A program made the translations under genes and the position numbers. Of a DNA stretch of 64,000 bases, positions 1 through 8,873 are shown one piece after another. Origin of the DNA: Phyllobacterium sp. 21LDTY02-6 (GTDB taxonomy: Bacteria > Pseudomonadota > Alphaproteobacteria > Rhizobiales > Rhizobiaceae). The DNA lies in contig NZ_JAMJWD020000004.1 of assembly GCF_023554255.2 (NCBI RefSeq), forward strand, positions 124,001 through 188,000. Reading direction: 5' to 3'. Numbering within the stretch: the first letter of the stretch is position 1; each line of letters starts with the position of its first letter. The notes beneath the pieces were generated by a model, which searched no databases, was not told the DNA's origin, and was given only the letters and a program-made list of their open reading frames with translations.

Positions 1-287
1 CCGGAAAAGCCCTGCAATGGCTGGCCCTGGAACGGCATCGACAGGCCGGTCAGGCGTGCGCCATCCTTGCCGGGGACCGTGCCCATGCCTTCGGCGCGCT
101 TGCGGTCGGGCGTGGTGAATTTCCCCGATGTCTTGAGGTGTTCCGGCGCGTCGTTCGGCGCATCGACCATGGTATTGGCGGGAAGGATGGCCTGGGAGAC
201 GAGCTTGGCGTCAAATTGCCGTTCGTCGGCATGGGCAGCCGTGATCGCCAATGCCGAAGCAATAATGGAAAGGAATATCGGTCGCAT
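1..287 (-). CDS. Secreted esterase-like/phytase-family protein, N-terminal part
   Basis: The gene runs off the left edge, so only the first 95 or so residues are visible. They begin with a clear Sec signal peptide (MRPIFLSIIASALAITAAHA, cleavage probably after the final Ala) and continue into a mature part with KTSGKFTTPDRK and a segment ending PFQGQPLQGFS. From memory this resembles the N-terminus of rhizobial proteins annotated as esterase-like activity of phytase family, whose conserved domain opens with a GFSG-like motif; that is recognition without a search. The ATG at 287 has an AGGTGA Shine-Dalgarno five bases upstream. The protein is inferred to be periplasmic or secreted. The substrate cannot be told from this fragment. 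Confidence 0.6.
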   Translation of the reverse strand, partial: MRPIFLSIIASALAITAAHADERQFDAKLVSQAILPANTMVDAPNDAPEHLKTSGKFTTPDRKRAEGMGTVPGKDGARLTGLSMPFQGQPLQGFS

Positions 288-399
288 GAATTCACCTGGG
301 AGTTGAACTTTAATCATCTCCACCGGCATAGGTGTGCCAAATTACAGCCGTTTGTTCTTTTCATGAAACATTTACAACACCCCTCCGTGGCCGGTTTCA

Positions 400-1149
400 T
401 CAGGCTCCCGGCCTGACCGGACGCTCCGCCGTGGTGACGTCTTCGAGGCGCACGAAGCGGAAGCCCCGCGCCTTGAGCGCGAGGATACCCTTCACCACCC
501 CCTCGCCGGCCGCGCGCGTAGGCTGGTTGATATGGGCGATGATCACGTCGCCATCCCTCGCCTTTTCCAGCCGTCGCTCCACCTGCCCCGCCAGCAGCGA
601 AGCGCCCATGTCGGCATTGAGCGAATATCCTGCCAGCCGGTAGCCGAGGCCGTGAATGAGCGCCACCGCATCGGTGCTGTATCGGGCAGTGGCGTCGCGG
701 TACCAATGCGGCCGCGGCAGGGCGGCCCGTTGCATGGCATCGGCGCCGCCATCGATTTCGCCCTGGATGGCTCCCAGCGATCCCGCCGTTTTCAGCCCGA
801 ACATCGTCGGCTGGTCGTCAATCGCCGGCACATGGGCCAGCCCATGATTCTCGAGTTCGAACAGGTCCGGGTGAGCCAGCAGCGTCGCGATTGCGGCTGG
901 GTTGCGCTTCAGCCACCGCCCGGTGACGAAGATCGTCGCCTGGATCCGGTTGGCGACCAGCATGTCGAGTATGCGCTGGTCCGTCTGGCCCGAACATGCG
1001 TCGAGCGTCAAGGCCAGTTGCGGTGCATCCGGGCCGCCCTGGTGCACGTAAAGCTGCGGCTCGACGAAATGCGGCCTGCCGCCGCCGATCGCCGTACCGG
1101 CAGCCGCAAATGTGAAGATGGCAGCCAGGGCTGCAGCATGAGCACGCAT
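400..1149 (-). CDS. Polysaccharide deacetylase family protein (divergent CE4/NodB)
   Basis: 249 residues with an N-terminal signal peptide (MRAHAAALAAIFTFAAAGTAIG), so probably periplasmic. The fold is recognisable as NodB/CE4: motif 1 appears as LTLDACSG rather than the usual TFDDGP, motif 2 as NHGLAH (H-x3-H), followed by a late DGDVIIAHINQP segment. The first Asp of motif 1 (catalytic base in the family) is kept, while the second Asp, normally a metal ligand, is Ala. CE4 enzymes remove acetyl groups from chitin, peptidoglycan or exopolysaccharide, but the substrate here is unknown. The frame stays open up to 1434; the start at 1149 was chosen because the signal peptide begins there. It follows ppdK on the same strand. 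Confidence 0.75.
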   Translation of the reverse strand: MRAHAAALAAIFTFAAAGTAIGGGRPHFVEPQLYVHQGGPDAPQLALTLDACSGQTDQRILDMLVANRIQATIFVTGRWLKRNPAAIATLLAHPDLFELENHGLAHVPAIDDQPTMFGLKTAGSLGAIQGEIDGGADAMQRAALPRPHWYRDATARYSTDAVALIHGLGYRLAGYSLNADMGASLLAGQVERRLEKARDGDVIIAHINQPTRAAGEGVVKGILALKARGFRFVRLEDVTTAERPVRPGA

Positions 1150-1216
1150 TTTTTCGCCGAAAACTCCGTTTGCTCGCGAAGATCGCGCAAATAGAGCCGG
1201 ATTTAAGGCAACCCCA

Positions 1217-3883
1217 CTAGCCGGCCGGTTTTGCCGATGCCTGCGCTGCCGCCAGCCTGGCGATCGGCACGCGGAACGGCGAACAGGAGACGTAGTCCAG
1301 CCCCACCTCCTCGCAGAAGTGGATCGAAGCAGGGTCGCCGCCATGCTCGCCGCAGATGCCGAGCTTGATGTCGGGTCGCGTCGCCCTGCCCTTTTCCGCC
1401 GCCAGCCGCACGAGTTCGCCGACGCCATCGACATCGATGGAGACGAAGGGGTCCTGGGCGATGATGCCCTTTGCCTGATAGGTCGTCAGGAAGGAAGAGG
1501 CGTCGTCGCGGGAGATGCCGAACGTGGTCTGGGTGAGGTCATTGGTGCCGAACGAGAAGAACTCGGCGGCTTCGGCAATCGAATTCGCCCTCACCGCCGC
1601 ACGCGGCAATTCGATCATCGTGCCGACAAGATAGTCGATGGTGAGACCGGCTTCCCGCATCACCTCCGCCGCCACGGCGTCGATCCTGGCCTTGACGAAA
1701 TCGAGTTCGGCCCGAAGCCCGACCAGCGGCACCATGATTTCCGGCACGACCGGAGCGCCCGTGGACTTGGCGGCTTCGACCGCGGCTTCGAAAATGGCGC
1801 GCGCCTGCATCTCGGCGATTTCCGGATAGGAGATGGCGAGGCGGCAGCCGCGATGGCCCAGCATCGGGTTGAATTCATGCAGGGCGTCGGTGCGCTCGCG
1901 CAGCTTTTCGACGCCGACATTCATCACCGCCGCCACTTCCGCTATTTCCTCGTCGGTCTTCGGCAGGAATTCATGCAGCGGCGGATCGAGCAGGCGGATC
2001 GTTACCGGCAGGCCGTTCATGATCTCGAAAAGCTCGACGAAATCCGCACGCTGCATCGGCAGCAGCTTGTCGAGCGCGGTCCTGCGGCCTTTTTCGTTCT
2101 CGGCGAGGATCATTTCGCGCATGGCGATGATCCGCTCGCCATCGAAGAACATGTGTTCCGTGCGGCAAAGGCCAATGCCCTCCGCGCCGAAGGAGCGGGC
2201 GGTGCGGGCGTCATTGGGCGTTTCGGCGTTTGCCCTGACCTTCATGCGGCGTGCGCCGTCCGCCCATTCCATGATCTTGCCGAAATCGCCGGAAAGCTCC
2301 GGCTGCAGCATCGGAACCGCGCCCTTGAGCACCTGGCCGATACCGCCATCTATGGTGATGATATCGCCCTTCTTCAGGGTGACGCCCATGGCGAGCAAGG
2401 TCTCGTTGCGGTAATCGACCCGCAGCGAGCCGGCACCCGATACGCAGGGCTTGCCCATGCCCCTTGCGACCACCGCCGCATGGCTGGTCATGCCGCCGCG
2501 CGTCGTCAGGATGGCTTCGGCGGCGTGCATGCCGTGAATATCCTCGGGGCTCGTCTCGATGCGCACGAGAATGGCCTTGCGGCCCTCGGATTTGAGCTGC
2601 TCGGCATCCTCGGAGGAGAAGACGATTTCGCCGGTCGCCGCGCCGGGCGAGGCCGGCAGGCCGGTGCCGATCACCTCGCGCTGCGCGCGCGGGTCGATGG
2701 TAGGATGCAGCAATTGATCGAGCGATCCCGGCTCGATGCGCAGCACCGCCTCTTCGCGCGAAATCAGCCCCTCTTCCGCCATTTCCACGGCGATCTTCAG
2801 CGCGGCCTTGGCGGTGCGCTTGCCGGAGCGGGTCTGCAGCATCCACAACTTGCCGTTCTCGATGGTGAATTCGAGATCCTGCATGTCCCGGTAGTGCTTC
2901 TCCAGCCTGTCCGAAACGGCACAGAATTCGGCGAAGGCCTCGGGCATGATCTTTTCCAGCGAGGGCCGGTCGGAACCGGCAGCAAGGCGCGCCTCTTCGG
3001 TGATGTTCTGCGGGGTGCGGATGCCGGCGACGACGTCCTCGCCCTGGGCATTGACGAGAAATTCGCCATAGAGCTTCTTTTCGCCGGTCGACGGGTTGCG
3101 CGTGAAGGCCACGCCCGTGGCGGACCGGTCGCCCATGTTGCCGAAGACCATGGCCTGGACATTGACCGCCGTGCCCCAGCTTTCCGGCATGTTGTGCAGG
3201 CGGCGATAGGTCACCGCGCGCGCGTTCATCCAGCTTGAGAATACCGCGCCGATCGCGCCCCATAATTGCTGCTGCGGATCCTGCGGGAATGGCGCCTCGA
3301 GTTCTTCCTCGATCTTTTCCTTGTAGAGGGCGATCACGCCTTTCCAGTCGTCCGCCGTCAGGGCCGTATCGACATCATGGCCGAGATTTGCCTTGGTATC
3401 CTCCAAAATCTCTTCGAAAACCGAGTGATCCAGCCCCATCACCACGTCGGAATACATCTGGATGAAGCGCCGATAACTGTCATAGGCAAAGCGGGCATCG
3501 CCGGATTCGCGTGCGATCGCCTCGACCGTCTCGTCGTTGAGGCCGAGATTGAGCACCGTATCCATCATGCCGGGCATCGAAGCGCGCGAGCCGGAGCGCA
3601 CGGAAACCAGCAATGGCCTGGCATTGTCGCCGAGCTTGCGGCCTGTCACCGCGGCAATGTGCCCGAGCGCGGCCTCGACGTCCTTTTCCAGCGATGCGGG
3701 GTAGCTGCGGCCGTTTTCATAATACCAGCTGCAAACTTGCGAGGTGATGGTGAAACCGGGCGGAACCGGCAGGCCCAGCGCGCACATCTCGGCGAGGTTT
3801 GCGCCCTTGCCTCCCAGAAGATCACGATCGCCGGCGGATCCTTCCGCCTTGCCATCGCCGAAAGTATATACCCACTTTTCCAT
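1217..3883 (-). CDS. ppdK: Pyruvate, phosphate dikinase
   Basis: 888 residues, the usual length for the bacterial enzyme, which interconverts pyruvate + ATP + Pi and phosphoenolpyruvate + AMP + PPi in the cytoplasm. The N-terminal ATP-grasp domain begins with KWVYTFGDG and GGKGANLAEM. The swivelling phosphohistidine domain carries TRGGMTSHAAVVARG with the phosphorylated His at residue 468. The C-terminal PEP/pyruvate barrel holds the catalytic Cys844 in GICGEHGGDP. The ATG at 3883 was chosen over upstream in-frame codons because GGGAGG lies just before it. The gene stands alone between smc and the deacetylase. In rhizobia this enzyme usually links C4-acid metabolism with gluconeogenesis; that role is inferred here. 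Confidence 0.95.
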   Translation of the reverse strand: MEKWVYTFGDGKAEGSAGDRDLLGGKGANLAEMCALGLPVPPGFTITSQVCSWYYENGRSYPASLEKDVEAALGHIAAVTGRKLGDNARPLLVSVRSGSRASMPGMMDTVLNLGLNDETVEAIARESGDARFAYDSYRRFIQMYSDVVMGLDHSVFEEILEDTKANLGHDVDTALTADDWKGVIALYKEKIEEELEAPFPQDPQQQLWGAIGAVFSSWMNARAVTYRRLHNMPESWGTAVNVQAMVFGNMGDRSATGVAFTRNPSTGEKKLYGEFLVNAQGEDVVAGIRTPQNITEEARLAAGSDRPSLEKIMPEAFAEFCAVSDRLEKHYRDMQDLEFTIENGKLWMLQTRSGKRTAKAALKIAVEMAEEGLISREEAVLRIEPGSLDQLLHPTIDPRAQREVIGTGLPASPGAATGEIVFSSEDAEQLKSEGRKAILVRIETSPEDIHGMHAAEAILTTRGGMTSHAAVVARGMGKPCVSGAGSLRVDYRNETLLAMGVTLKKGDIITIDGGIGQVLKGAVPMLQPELSGDFGKIMEWADGARRMKVRANAETPNDARTARSFGAEGIGLCRTEHMFFDGERIIAMREMILAENEKGRRTALDKLLPMQRADFVELFEIMNGLPVTIRLLDPPLHEFLPKTDEEIAEVAAVMNVGVEKLRERTDALHEFNPMLGHRGCRLAISYPEIAEMQARAIFEAAVEAAKSTGAPVVPEIMVPLVGLRAELDFVKARIDAVAAEVMREAGLTIDYLVGTMIELPRAAVRANSIAEAAEFFSFGTNDLTQTTFGISRDDASSFLTTYQAKGIIAQDPFVSIDVDGVGELVRLAAEKGRATRPDIKLGICGEHGGDPASIHFCEEVGLDYVSCSPFRVPIARLAAAQASAKPAG

Positions 3884-4022
3884 TCGCAGCCTCCCATGCC
3901 GACGAGCATGATTGAGGTCTACGCGATCGACCGGGCAAGCGCCAGTGCGAATTGTTGCGATGCAGCATTCAAATCGATTAAGAGGGTAAAACCACGTTAA
4001 CCCTTGAAATTCTTCGTCAAAA

Positions 4023-7000
4023 CTAGCTGGCTTCGCGCAACTGCTCGGCGGTCTGAAGATCGACGGAAACGAGCTGGCTAACACCCTGCTCGGCCATGGT
4101 CACGCCGAAGAGCCGGTTCATGCGCGCCATGGTGATCGGATTGTGGGTGATCACCACGAACCTCGTATCGGTCGAAGCGGCCATCTCGTCCATGAGATTG
4201 CAGAAGCGCTCGACATTGTGGTCGTCGAGCGGGGCGTCGACCTCGTCGAGCACGCAGATCGGCGCGGGATTGGTGAGGAACACCGCGAAGATCAGCGCCA
4301 TGGCGGTAAGCGCCTGCTCGCCGCCCGAAAGCAGCGTCATCGTCTGCGGCTTCTTGCCGGGCGGGCGGGCAAGGATCTCAAGTCCCGCTTCCAGTGGGTC
4401 GTCGGATTCGATCAATTGCAATTCCGCCGTTCCGCCACCGAAAAGATGGGTGAAAAGCCGCTTGAACTGGACGTTCACCACTTCGAACGCCGCCAGCAGC
4501 CGCTCGCGCCCCTCGCGGTTCAGGCTTTGTATGGCCTGGCGCAATTTCTTGACGGCCTCGATGATGTCTTCGCGCTCGCCGATCAGCGCTTCCAGCCGCT
4601 CGGAAAGCTCCTGCTGCTCCTCCTCGGCGCGCAGATTGACGGCGCCGAGCCGCTCGCGCTCGATCTTCAGGCGCTCCAGATTGCGCTCGATCCCATCCAC
4701 GTCCGGCAGTGGCGATTCCGGCGTCAGGCCGGTCAGCTTGACCGCCTCGTGCGGCGGGCAGTTCAGCGTCTCGACGATGCGCGTCTCGGCATCCTGGCGG
4801 CGCTCCTGCGTGGCGGCCAGCCGCTCCTCGGCGCGGGCCCTCGCCTCGCGCGCGGTCGCCAGCGCCTGAATGGCGTCGGTGGCGCTGCGGTCGAGTTCCT
4901 GCTGCCGGCTCTCCGCCAGTGCGAGCCGGTCGCCGGCCTCCTTGCGCAGGGCCTCGGCTTCGGACAATTGCGAAAGCAGCGTGCGGTTGCGCTGCTCGAT
5001 GTCGTCCGGCGCATCGGCGAGGCTCTGGGCCTCCCGGTCCGCCTCGATGCGGCGCTCTTCCAGCGAGCGGATATGATTGTCGGCGTTCTGGGCGCGCGTG
5101 ATCCAGCTCTTGCGCTCATCGCCGATGGCTTCAAGCCGGCGCTGGCGCGTTTCCGCCTCGCGCCGCAAGCCGTCATGGATCGCCCGCGCCTCGGCCAGCG
5201 CCGCACGGTCGCGCATGACATCGGCCGTCAGATCGGCCAGCCGCGCATTGATATCCTCCAGATCGGCAGCGGTTTCGAGCCGCATCTCGATCTCGATGAA
5301 TTGCTCCTGCGCCTCCTCCAGCGATTCGGCGAGCCTTGAGCGCCCCTCATCGAGCGCCGCACGGCGGCTGGCCAACTGACCGGATGCACGCTCGGCAGCG
5401 GCAAGCGCCTCACGGGCATCGCCCAGCGCGCGCTGCATGGCACGCCAATGGTCGCGCGCGGTGCGCTCGGCCTCGACCTGCTGGCGTACCTGCGCCTCCG
5501 CCTCGGCAAGCGCTGTCTCCGCCGAGCGCAGCCGCTTCGTCGCCTCGACGATCTCCTCGTCCAGTTCCGCCAGGCGGTTCTTCTGCGCAAGGCGTTGCGC
5601 CGCCGGTGTCGGAGCATCGGCGCTGGCCGTATAGCCATCCCAGCGCCATAGCGCGCCCGACCGGCTGACGAGGCGCTGGCCCGCCTTCAACTGTGCCTGG
5701 AGGCGCGGGCCGTCAGCCTCGTCCACGACGCCGATCTGCGCCAGGCGGCGCGACAGCTGCGTCGGCGCCTTGACGAAATCGGCGAGCGAAGGGACCGCTG
5801 AAGGCAGCGGCGCGTCGCCGCCCCTATCGCCTGGCTCGCCCCAATAGACCGGCGCCGCCTTGTCGAGCGGTGCATCGAGATCCTCGCCAAGCGCCGCGCC
5901 GAGGGCAGTCTCGAAGCCCTTTTCGACCCTGACGGTCTCCAGAACGGCGGGAAAGAGGTCGGCGCCACCGGCATTGATCATCCGCGACAGCGTATTCGCC
6001 TCCGCTTCGAGGCTGCTCAGCCTGCCGCGCGCTTCCTGCAGGGGCTGGCGCAATTCCGTCTCGCGGCGACGCGCTGCCTCGACCGCCGCTTCCGCGCCCA
6101 TGGCCGCCTCTTCCGCTTGAACGAGAACGGCCTCGGCTTCATCGACAAGCCGCTGTTTCTCCGCTGGATCGTCAAGCGCCGCAATCTGCGCCGTCACGCT
6201 GGCGAGGTCGCGCTCGACATCGCCGATCTGGCGAACGAAGCGGTCGCGGCGCTCGGTGCTTTCGCGCAGCAGCCGCTCGATCTGCGCCCGCTCGGCAGCG
6301 GCCTCGGCGCGTTCCGCCGTCACCTTGCCAAGCGCGGACTCGCTTTCGCCGAGCTTCGCCTGCGCCTGTTCGAAGGCCGCGCGCGTCTCGATCTCGCGCT
6401 CGCCGGCATTGGCATTGTCGTCGTTGAGCCTGCGCTCCTCCTCGTCGAGGCGGACCAGGACATCCGCATTCTCGCGCACCATCTGCTCTTCCCGGGCGAT
6501 ATCCTCGCCAAATTGCAGCAGGCGCTTGGCGATTTCCGACTGCCGCGCGCGCACGCGCTCGGCCTCTTCCTGCAGTTGGCTTCGCGCAATCGTCAGCCGC
6601 TGCAGGGCGGCGGCGGCGCGAGCCTCGGCCTCGCGAAGGTCGGGAAGCTGATGCGCGCCGATCCCCTGTTCCCTGGCGGCGTTCATCTGGCGTTGCGCCT
6701 GCTCGGCGACGCCGGAGGTCGCTACGGCGAGGATGGATTGCGCCTCGGCTTCCTGCGCCTTGGCCAGCGACCATTTGAGATGCAGCAGGATCGCCTCGGA
6801 ACGGCGGATATCCGCCGACAGGCTCTTGAACCTGCTTGCCTGCCGCGACTGGCGCCGCAGGCTCTCGATCTGCGCTTCCAGCTGTCCGACCACGTCTTCC
6901 AGCCGTTCGAGATTCTGTTCCGCCGCCCGCAGCCGCAGCTCCGCCTCGTGGCGGCGCGTGTGCAGCCCGGAAATGCCGGCCGCCTCTTCCAGCAGCGCAC

Positions 7001-7481
7001 GCCGCGCCTGCGGCTTGGCCTGGATCAGTTCGCCGATGCGCCCCTGCCCGACCATCGACGGCGAGCGGGCGCCGGTCGACTGGTCGGCGAACAGCAATTG
7101 CACGTCCTTGGCGCGCGCATCCTTGCCATTGATACGGTAGACCGAACCGGCCTCGCGCTCGATGCGGCGCGAAACCTGCAGCTCGTCGGCATTGTTGAAG
7201 GCCGGCGGGGCGCTGCGATCCTGATTGTCGAGGAAAAGCGTGACTTCGGCGGTGTTGCGGGCGGGACGTGCGCCCGAGCCGGAGAAGATGACGTCGTCCA
7301 TGCCGGAAGCGCGCATGTTCTTGTACGAGCTCTCGCCCATGACCCAGCGCAGTGCTTCGACGAGATTGGACTTGCCGCAGCCATTGGGACCGACGACGCC
7401 GGTCAGGCCGCCCTCGATGACGAATTCCGCCGGTTCGACGAAGGATTTGAAGCCGAGAAGCCGGAGCTTGGTAAAGCGCAT
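4023..7481 (-). CDS. smc: Chromosome segregation ATPase SMC
   Basis: 1152 residues with full SMC architecture. A Walker A motif GPNGCGKS sits at residues 31-38, followed by a long coiled coil very rich in Glu, Ala and Arg, a hinge around residues 490-620, a returning coiled coil, and a C-terminal head with the ABC signature LLSGGEQAL and Walker B VLDEVDAPLDD. SMC homodimers with ScpA and ScpB load at parS sites and compact newly replicated origins. The ATG at 7481 opens directly into the canonical MRFTKLRLLGFKSF N-terminus. It lies downstream of the DsbA-like gene on the same strand with a 76-base gap that holds a GC-rich hairpin (7517-7536). Confidence 0.97.
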   Translation of the reverse strand: MRFTKLRLLGFKSFVEPAEFVIEGGLTGVVGPNGCGKSNLVEALRWVMGESSYKNMRASGMDDVIFSGSGARPARNTAEVTLFLDNQDRSAPPAFNNADELQVSRRIEREAGSVYRINGKDARAKDVQLLFADQSTGARSPSMVGQGRIGELIQAKPQARRALLEEAAGISGLHTRRHEAELRLRAAEQNLERLEDVVGQLEAQIESLRRQSRQASRFKSLSADIRRSEAILLHLKWSLAKAQEAEAQSILAVATSGVAEQAQRQMNAAREQGIGAHQLPDLREAEARAAAALQRLTIARSQLQEEAERVRARQSEIAKRLLQFGEDIAREEQMVRENADVLVRLDEEERRLNDDNANAGEREIETRAAFEQAQAKLGESESALGKVTAERAEAAAERAQIERLLRESTERRDRFVRQIGDVERDLASVTAQIAALDDPAEKQRLVDEAEAVLVQAEEAAMGAEAAVEAARRRETELRQPLQEARGRLSSLEAEANTLSRMINAGGADLFPAVLETVRVEKGFETALGAALGEDLDAPLDKAAPVYWGEPGDRGGDAPLPSAVPSLADFVKAPTQLSRRLAQIGVVDEADGPRLQAQLKAGQRLVSRSGALWRWDGYTASADAPTPAAQRLAQKNRLAELDEEIVEATKRLRSAETALAEAEAQVRQQVEAERTARDHWRAMQRALGDAREALAAAERASGQLASRRAALDEGRSRLAESLEEAQEQFIEIEMRLETAADLEDINARLADLTADVMRDRAALAEARAIHDGLRREAETRQRRLEAIGDERKSWITRAQNADNHIRSLEERRIEADREAQSLADAPDDIEQRNRTLLSQLSEAEALRKEAGDRLALAESRQQELDRSATDAIQALATAREARARAEERLAATQERRQDAETRIVETLNCPPHEAVKLTGLTPESPLPDVDGIERNLERLKIERERLGAVNLRAEEEQQELSERLEALIGEREDIIEAVKKLRQAIQSLNREGRERLLAAFEVVNVQFKRLFTHLFGGGTAELQLIESDDPLEAGLEILARPPGKKPQTMTLLSGGEQALTAMALIFAVFLTNPAPICVLDEVDAPLDDHNVERFCNLMDEMAASTDTRFVVITHNPITMARMNRLFGVTMAEQGVSQLVSVDLQTAEQLREAS

Positions 7482-7516
7482 CGGCCGCCCCTACCCGACC
7501 ATCGGGGAAGAAATGA

Positions 7517-7536
7517 CGGGCGCGCCGCGGCGCCCG
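7517..7536. repeat. GC-rich inverted repeat between dsbA-like gene and smc
   Basis: Seven-base arms CGGGCGC and GCGCCCG surround a six-base GC spacer. The element lies in the 76-base gap between the dsbA-like stop and the smc start. No T-run follows on either strand, so it is not a standard intrinsic terminator. It may be an mRNA stability or partial-attenuation hairpin, or chance in GC-rich DNA. Confidence 0.35.
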
Positions 7537-7557
7537 CCAGTTGAAGGAAGGCGGGAC

Positions 7558-8223
7558 CTAGAGAAGCGGGTCGATAATCGCTGACATCTGGTCAACCGTC
7601 AGGGCTCCCGAATATTTGGCGCCGTTGATGAAGAAGGTCGGGGTCGAATCCACACCGAAATCATTTGCGCCGCGCTCGCGCACTGCATTCACATCATCCA
7701 GAAGTTTCTGGTTCGTCAAGCAAGCCTTGAATGACTCTTGTGTAAAACCGGCCAATTTGGAGATTTGCAGCAGCGGTTCCTCTGCATTAGCCGCCGCGGC
7801 CCATTGTTCCTGCTGTTTGAACAGCACTTCGACCAGCGGATAATAACGCTCTTCCGGCGCGCACCTGGCCAGCATGAAGGCTGCCGCAGCGCGCGGATCG
7901 AAGGGGAATTCGCGCAGGATCAGCTTCGCCTTGCCCGTATCGATATATTTCGCCTTGATCGTAGGCAGTGTCGTCACCGAGAAATGGGCGCAGTGCGGGC
8001 AGGTCATCGACGCATATTCGACGATGGTCACAGGCGCATCCGCCTTGCCCATGACCATGTCCTTCAGGCTGCCCTGTTCCAGAAGCTTCGCCGCATCGAC
8101 CTTGCCGCTCGAGGCTGGGGCAGCTTCCTGCGACCAGGCAGACCCGTTTGCGGCCAGTGTCATGGCGGCCGTGGAAACGGCGGCGAGCGCCAGGATTTGT
8201 CTACGTGTCAGCGGTTCATTCAT
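7558..8223 (-). CDS. DsbA-family thioredoxin-like protein
   Basis: 221 residues from the ATG at 8223; a GTG at 8232 in the same frame is also possible and has GGAG four bases upstream. The N-terminus (LTRRQILALAAV...) is a signal sequence with twin arginines, so Tat export is possible, though the motif is not a perfect one. The mature domain is a DsbA/thioredoxin fold (thioredoxin_4-like) with the redox site CPHC at residues 75-78 and the cis-proline loop DSTPTFFING near the C-terminus. Proteins of this type oxidise or isomerise disulfides in the periplasm. The dciA-like gene lies upstream and smc downstream on the same strand. Confidence 0.85.
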   Translation of the reverse strand: MNEPLTRRQILALAAVSTAAMTLAANGSAWSQEAAPASSGKVDAAKLLEQGSLKDMVMGKADAPVTIVEYASMTCPHCAHFSVTTLPTIKAKYIDTGKAKLILREFPFDPRAAAAFMLARCAPEERYYPLVEVLFKQQEQWAAAANAEEPLLQISKLAGFTQESFKACLTNQKLLDDVNAVRERGANDFGVDSTPTFFINGAKYSGALTVDQMSAIIDPLL

Positions 8224-8342
8224 CAGGGTCACCTGTCTCCGGCGTTGATGTCAGTTTTTCGCAATTAGTATGCAATGCCAGTCTCTTTAAGGCACGCTTG
8301 CCCGTCTGTCTTTGAATTTTTCGTGATTTCGGCGCGCCGAGC

Positions 8343-8849
8343 TCAGGATTTGCCGAGCTGTCTGGCCGCGTGGATGGTCTGCCCGAGCCGCTGCAGCGCC
8401 TCTCTCAGCCCGTCGTCCTCGATGCCGCCGACCGAACGATTGATCCTGCTTGCGGTCGCCGCATCCACCGGCGGCAAGGCGGGCCGCCGCTTGACCGGCT
8501 GGCTGACGGGCTTCTGCTCGATCTTGATGCGGCCCACCGCCGAAAAGCCAAGGAAAGCGTTGACGCGGCTGATCAGTTCGCCGGTCTCATGCTGGAGGCG
8601 CATGGCGGTGAAGCCCTGGCAGGCGATGAGCAGAGTCGCCGGTTGAAACGGATCATCCTCATGGGCGCGGCGGGGCCAGATCAGCTTGAGGGGCCGCGAC
8701 TGCTCGCCGAGGGCTGGCCCGACGATCTCCTCCCATGATTGCACCAGTTCGATGGCTACGCCCGCACGCTTGCGCAGCACCGGATCGAGAACGCCGGATG
8801 CCGGATCCGCGAGCGGGCGGAAGCCTCTCTTGTCACGTTCATTGCTCAT
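8343..8849 (-). CDS. DUF721/DciA-like protein
   Basis: 168 residues. The N-terminal half (roughly residues 20-115) matches the DUF721 pattern: a helix with SWEEIVGPALGEQSRPLKL, then a beta segment LLIACQGFTAMRLQHE and a helix with NAFLG leading to RIKIEQKPV. DUF721 is the core of DciA, the helicase loader/operator that replaced DnaC/DnaI in most bacteria; assigning that role here is family inference. The C-terminal quarter looks like a charged linker followed by a short helix. It is the first gene of a minus-strand run leading to the DsbA-like gene and smc. The 110 bases after its stop show no clear terminator. Confidence 0.75.
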   Translation of the reverse strand: MSNERDKRGFRPLADPASGVLDPVLRKRAGVAIELVQSWEEIVGPALGEQSRPLKLIWPRRAHEDDPFQPATLLIACQGFTAMRLQHETGELISRVNAFLGFSAVGRIKIEQKPVSQPVKRRPALPPVDAATASRINRSVGGIEDDGLREALQRLGQTIHAARQLGKS

Positions 8850-8873
8850 GGCATTTCCTGACGGTTTTCGGGC

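Noticed and set aside
1319-3238. 639-codon open frame on the plus strand opposite ppdK
   Set aside because: High-GC codon bias leaves long open antisense frames. The predicted protein is His/Arg/Asp-rich with no domain, while ppdK on the other strand is complete.
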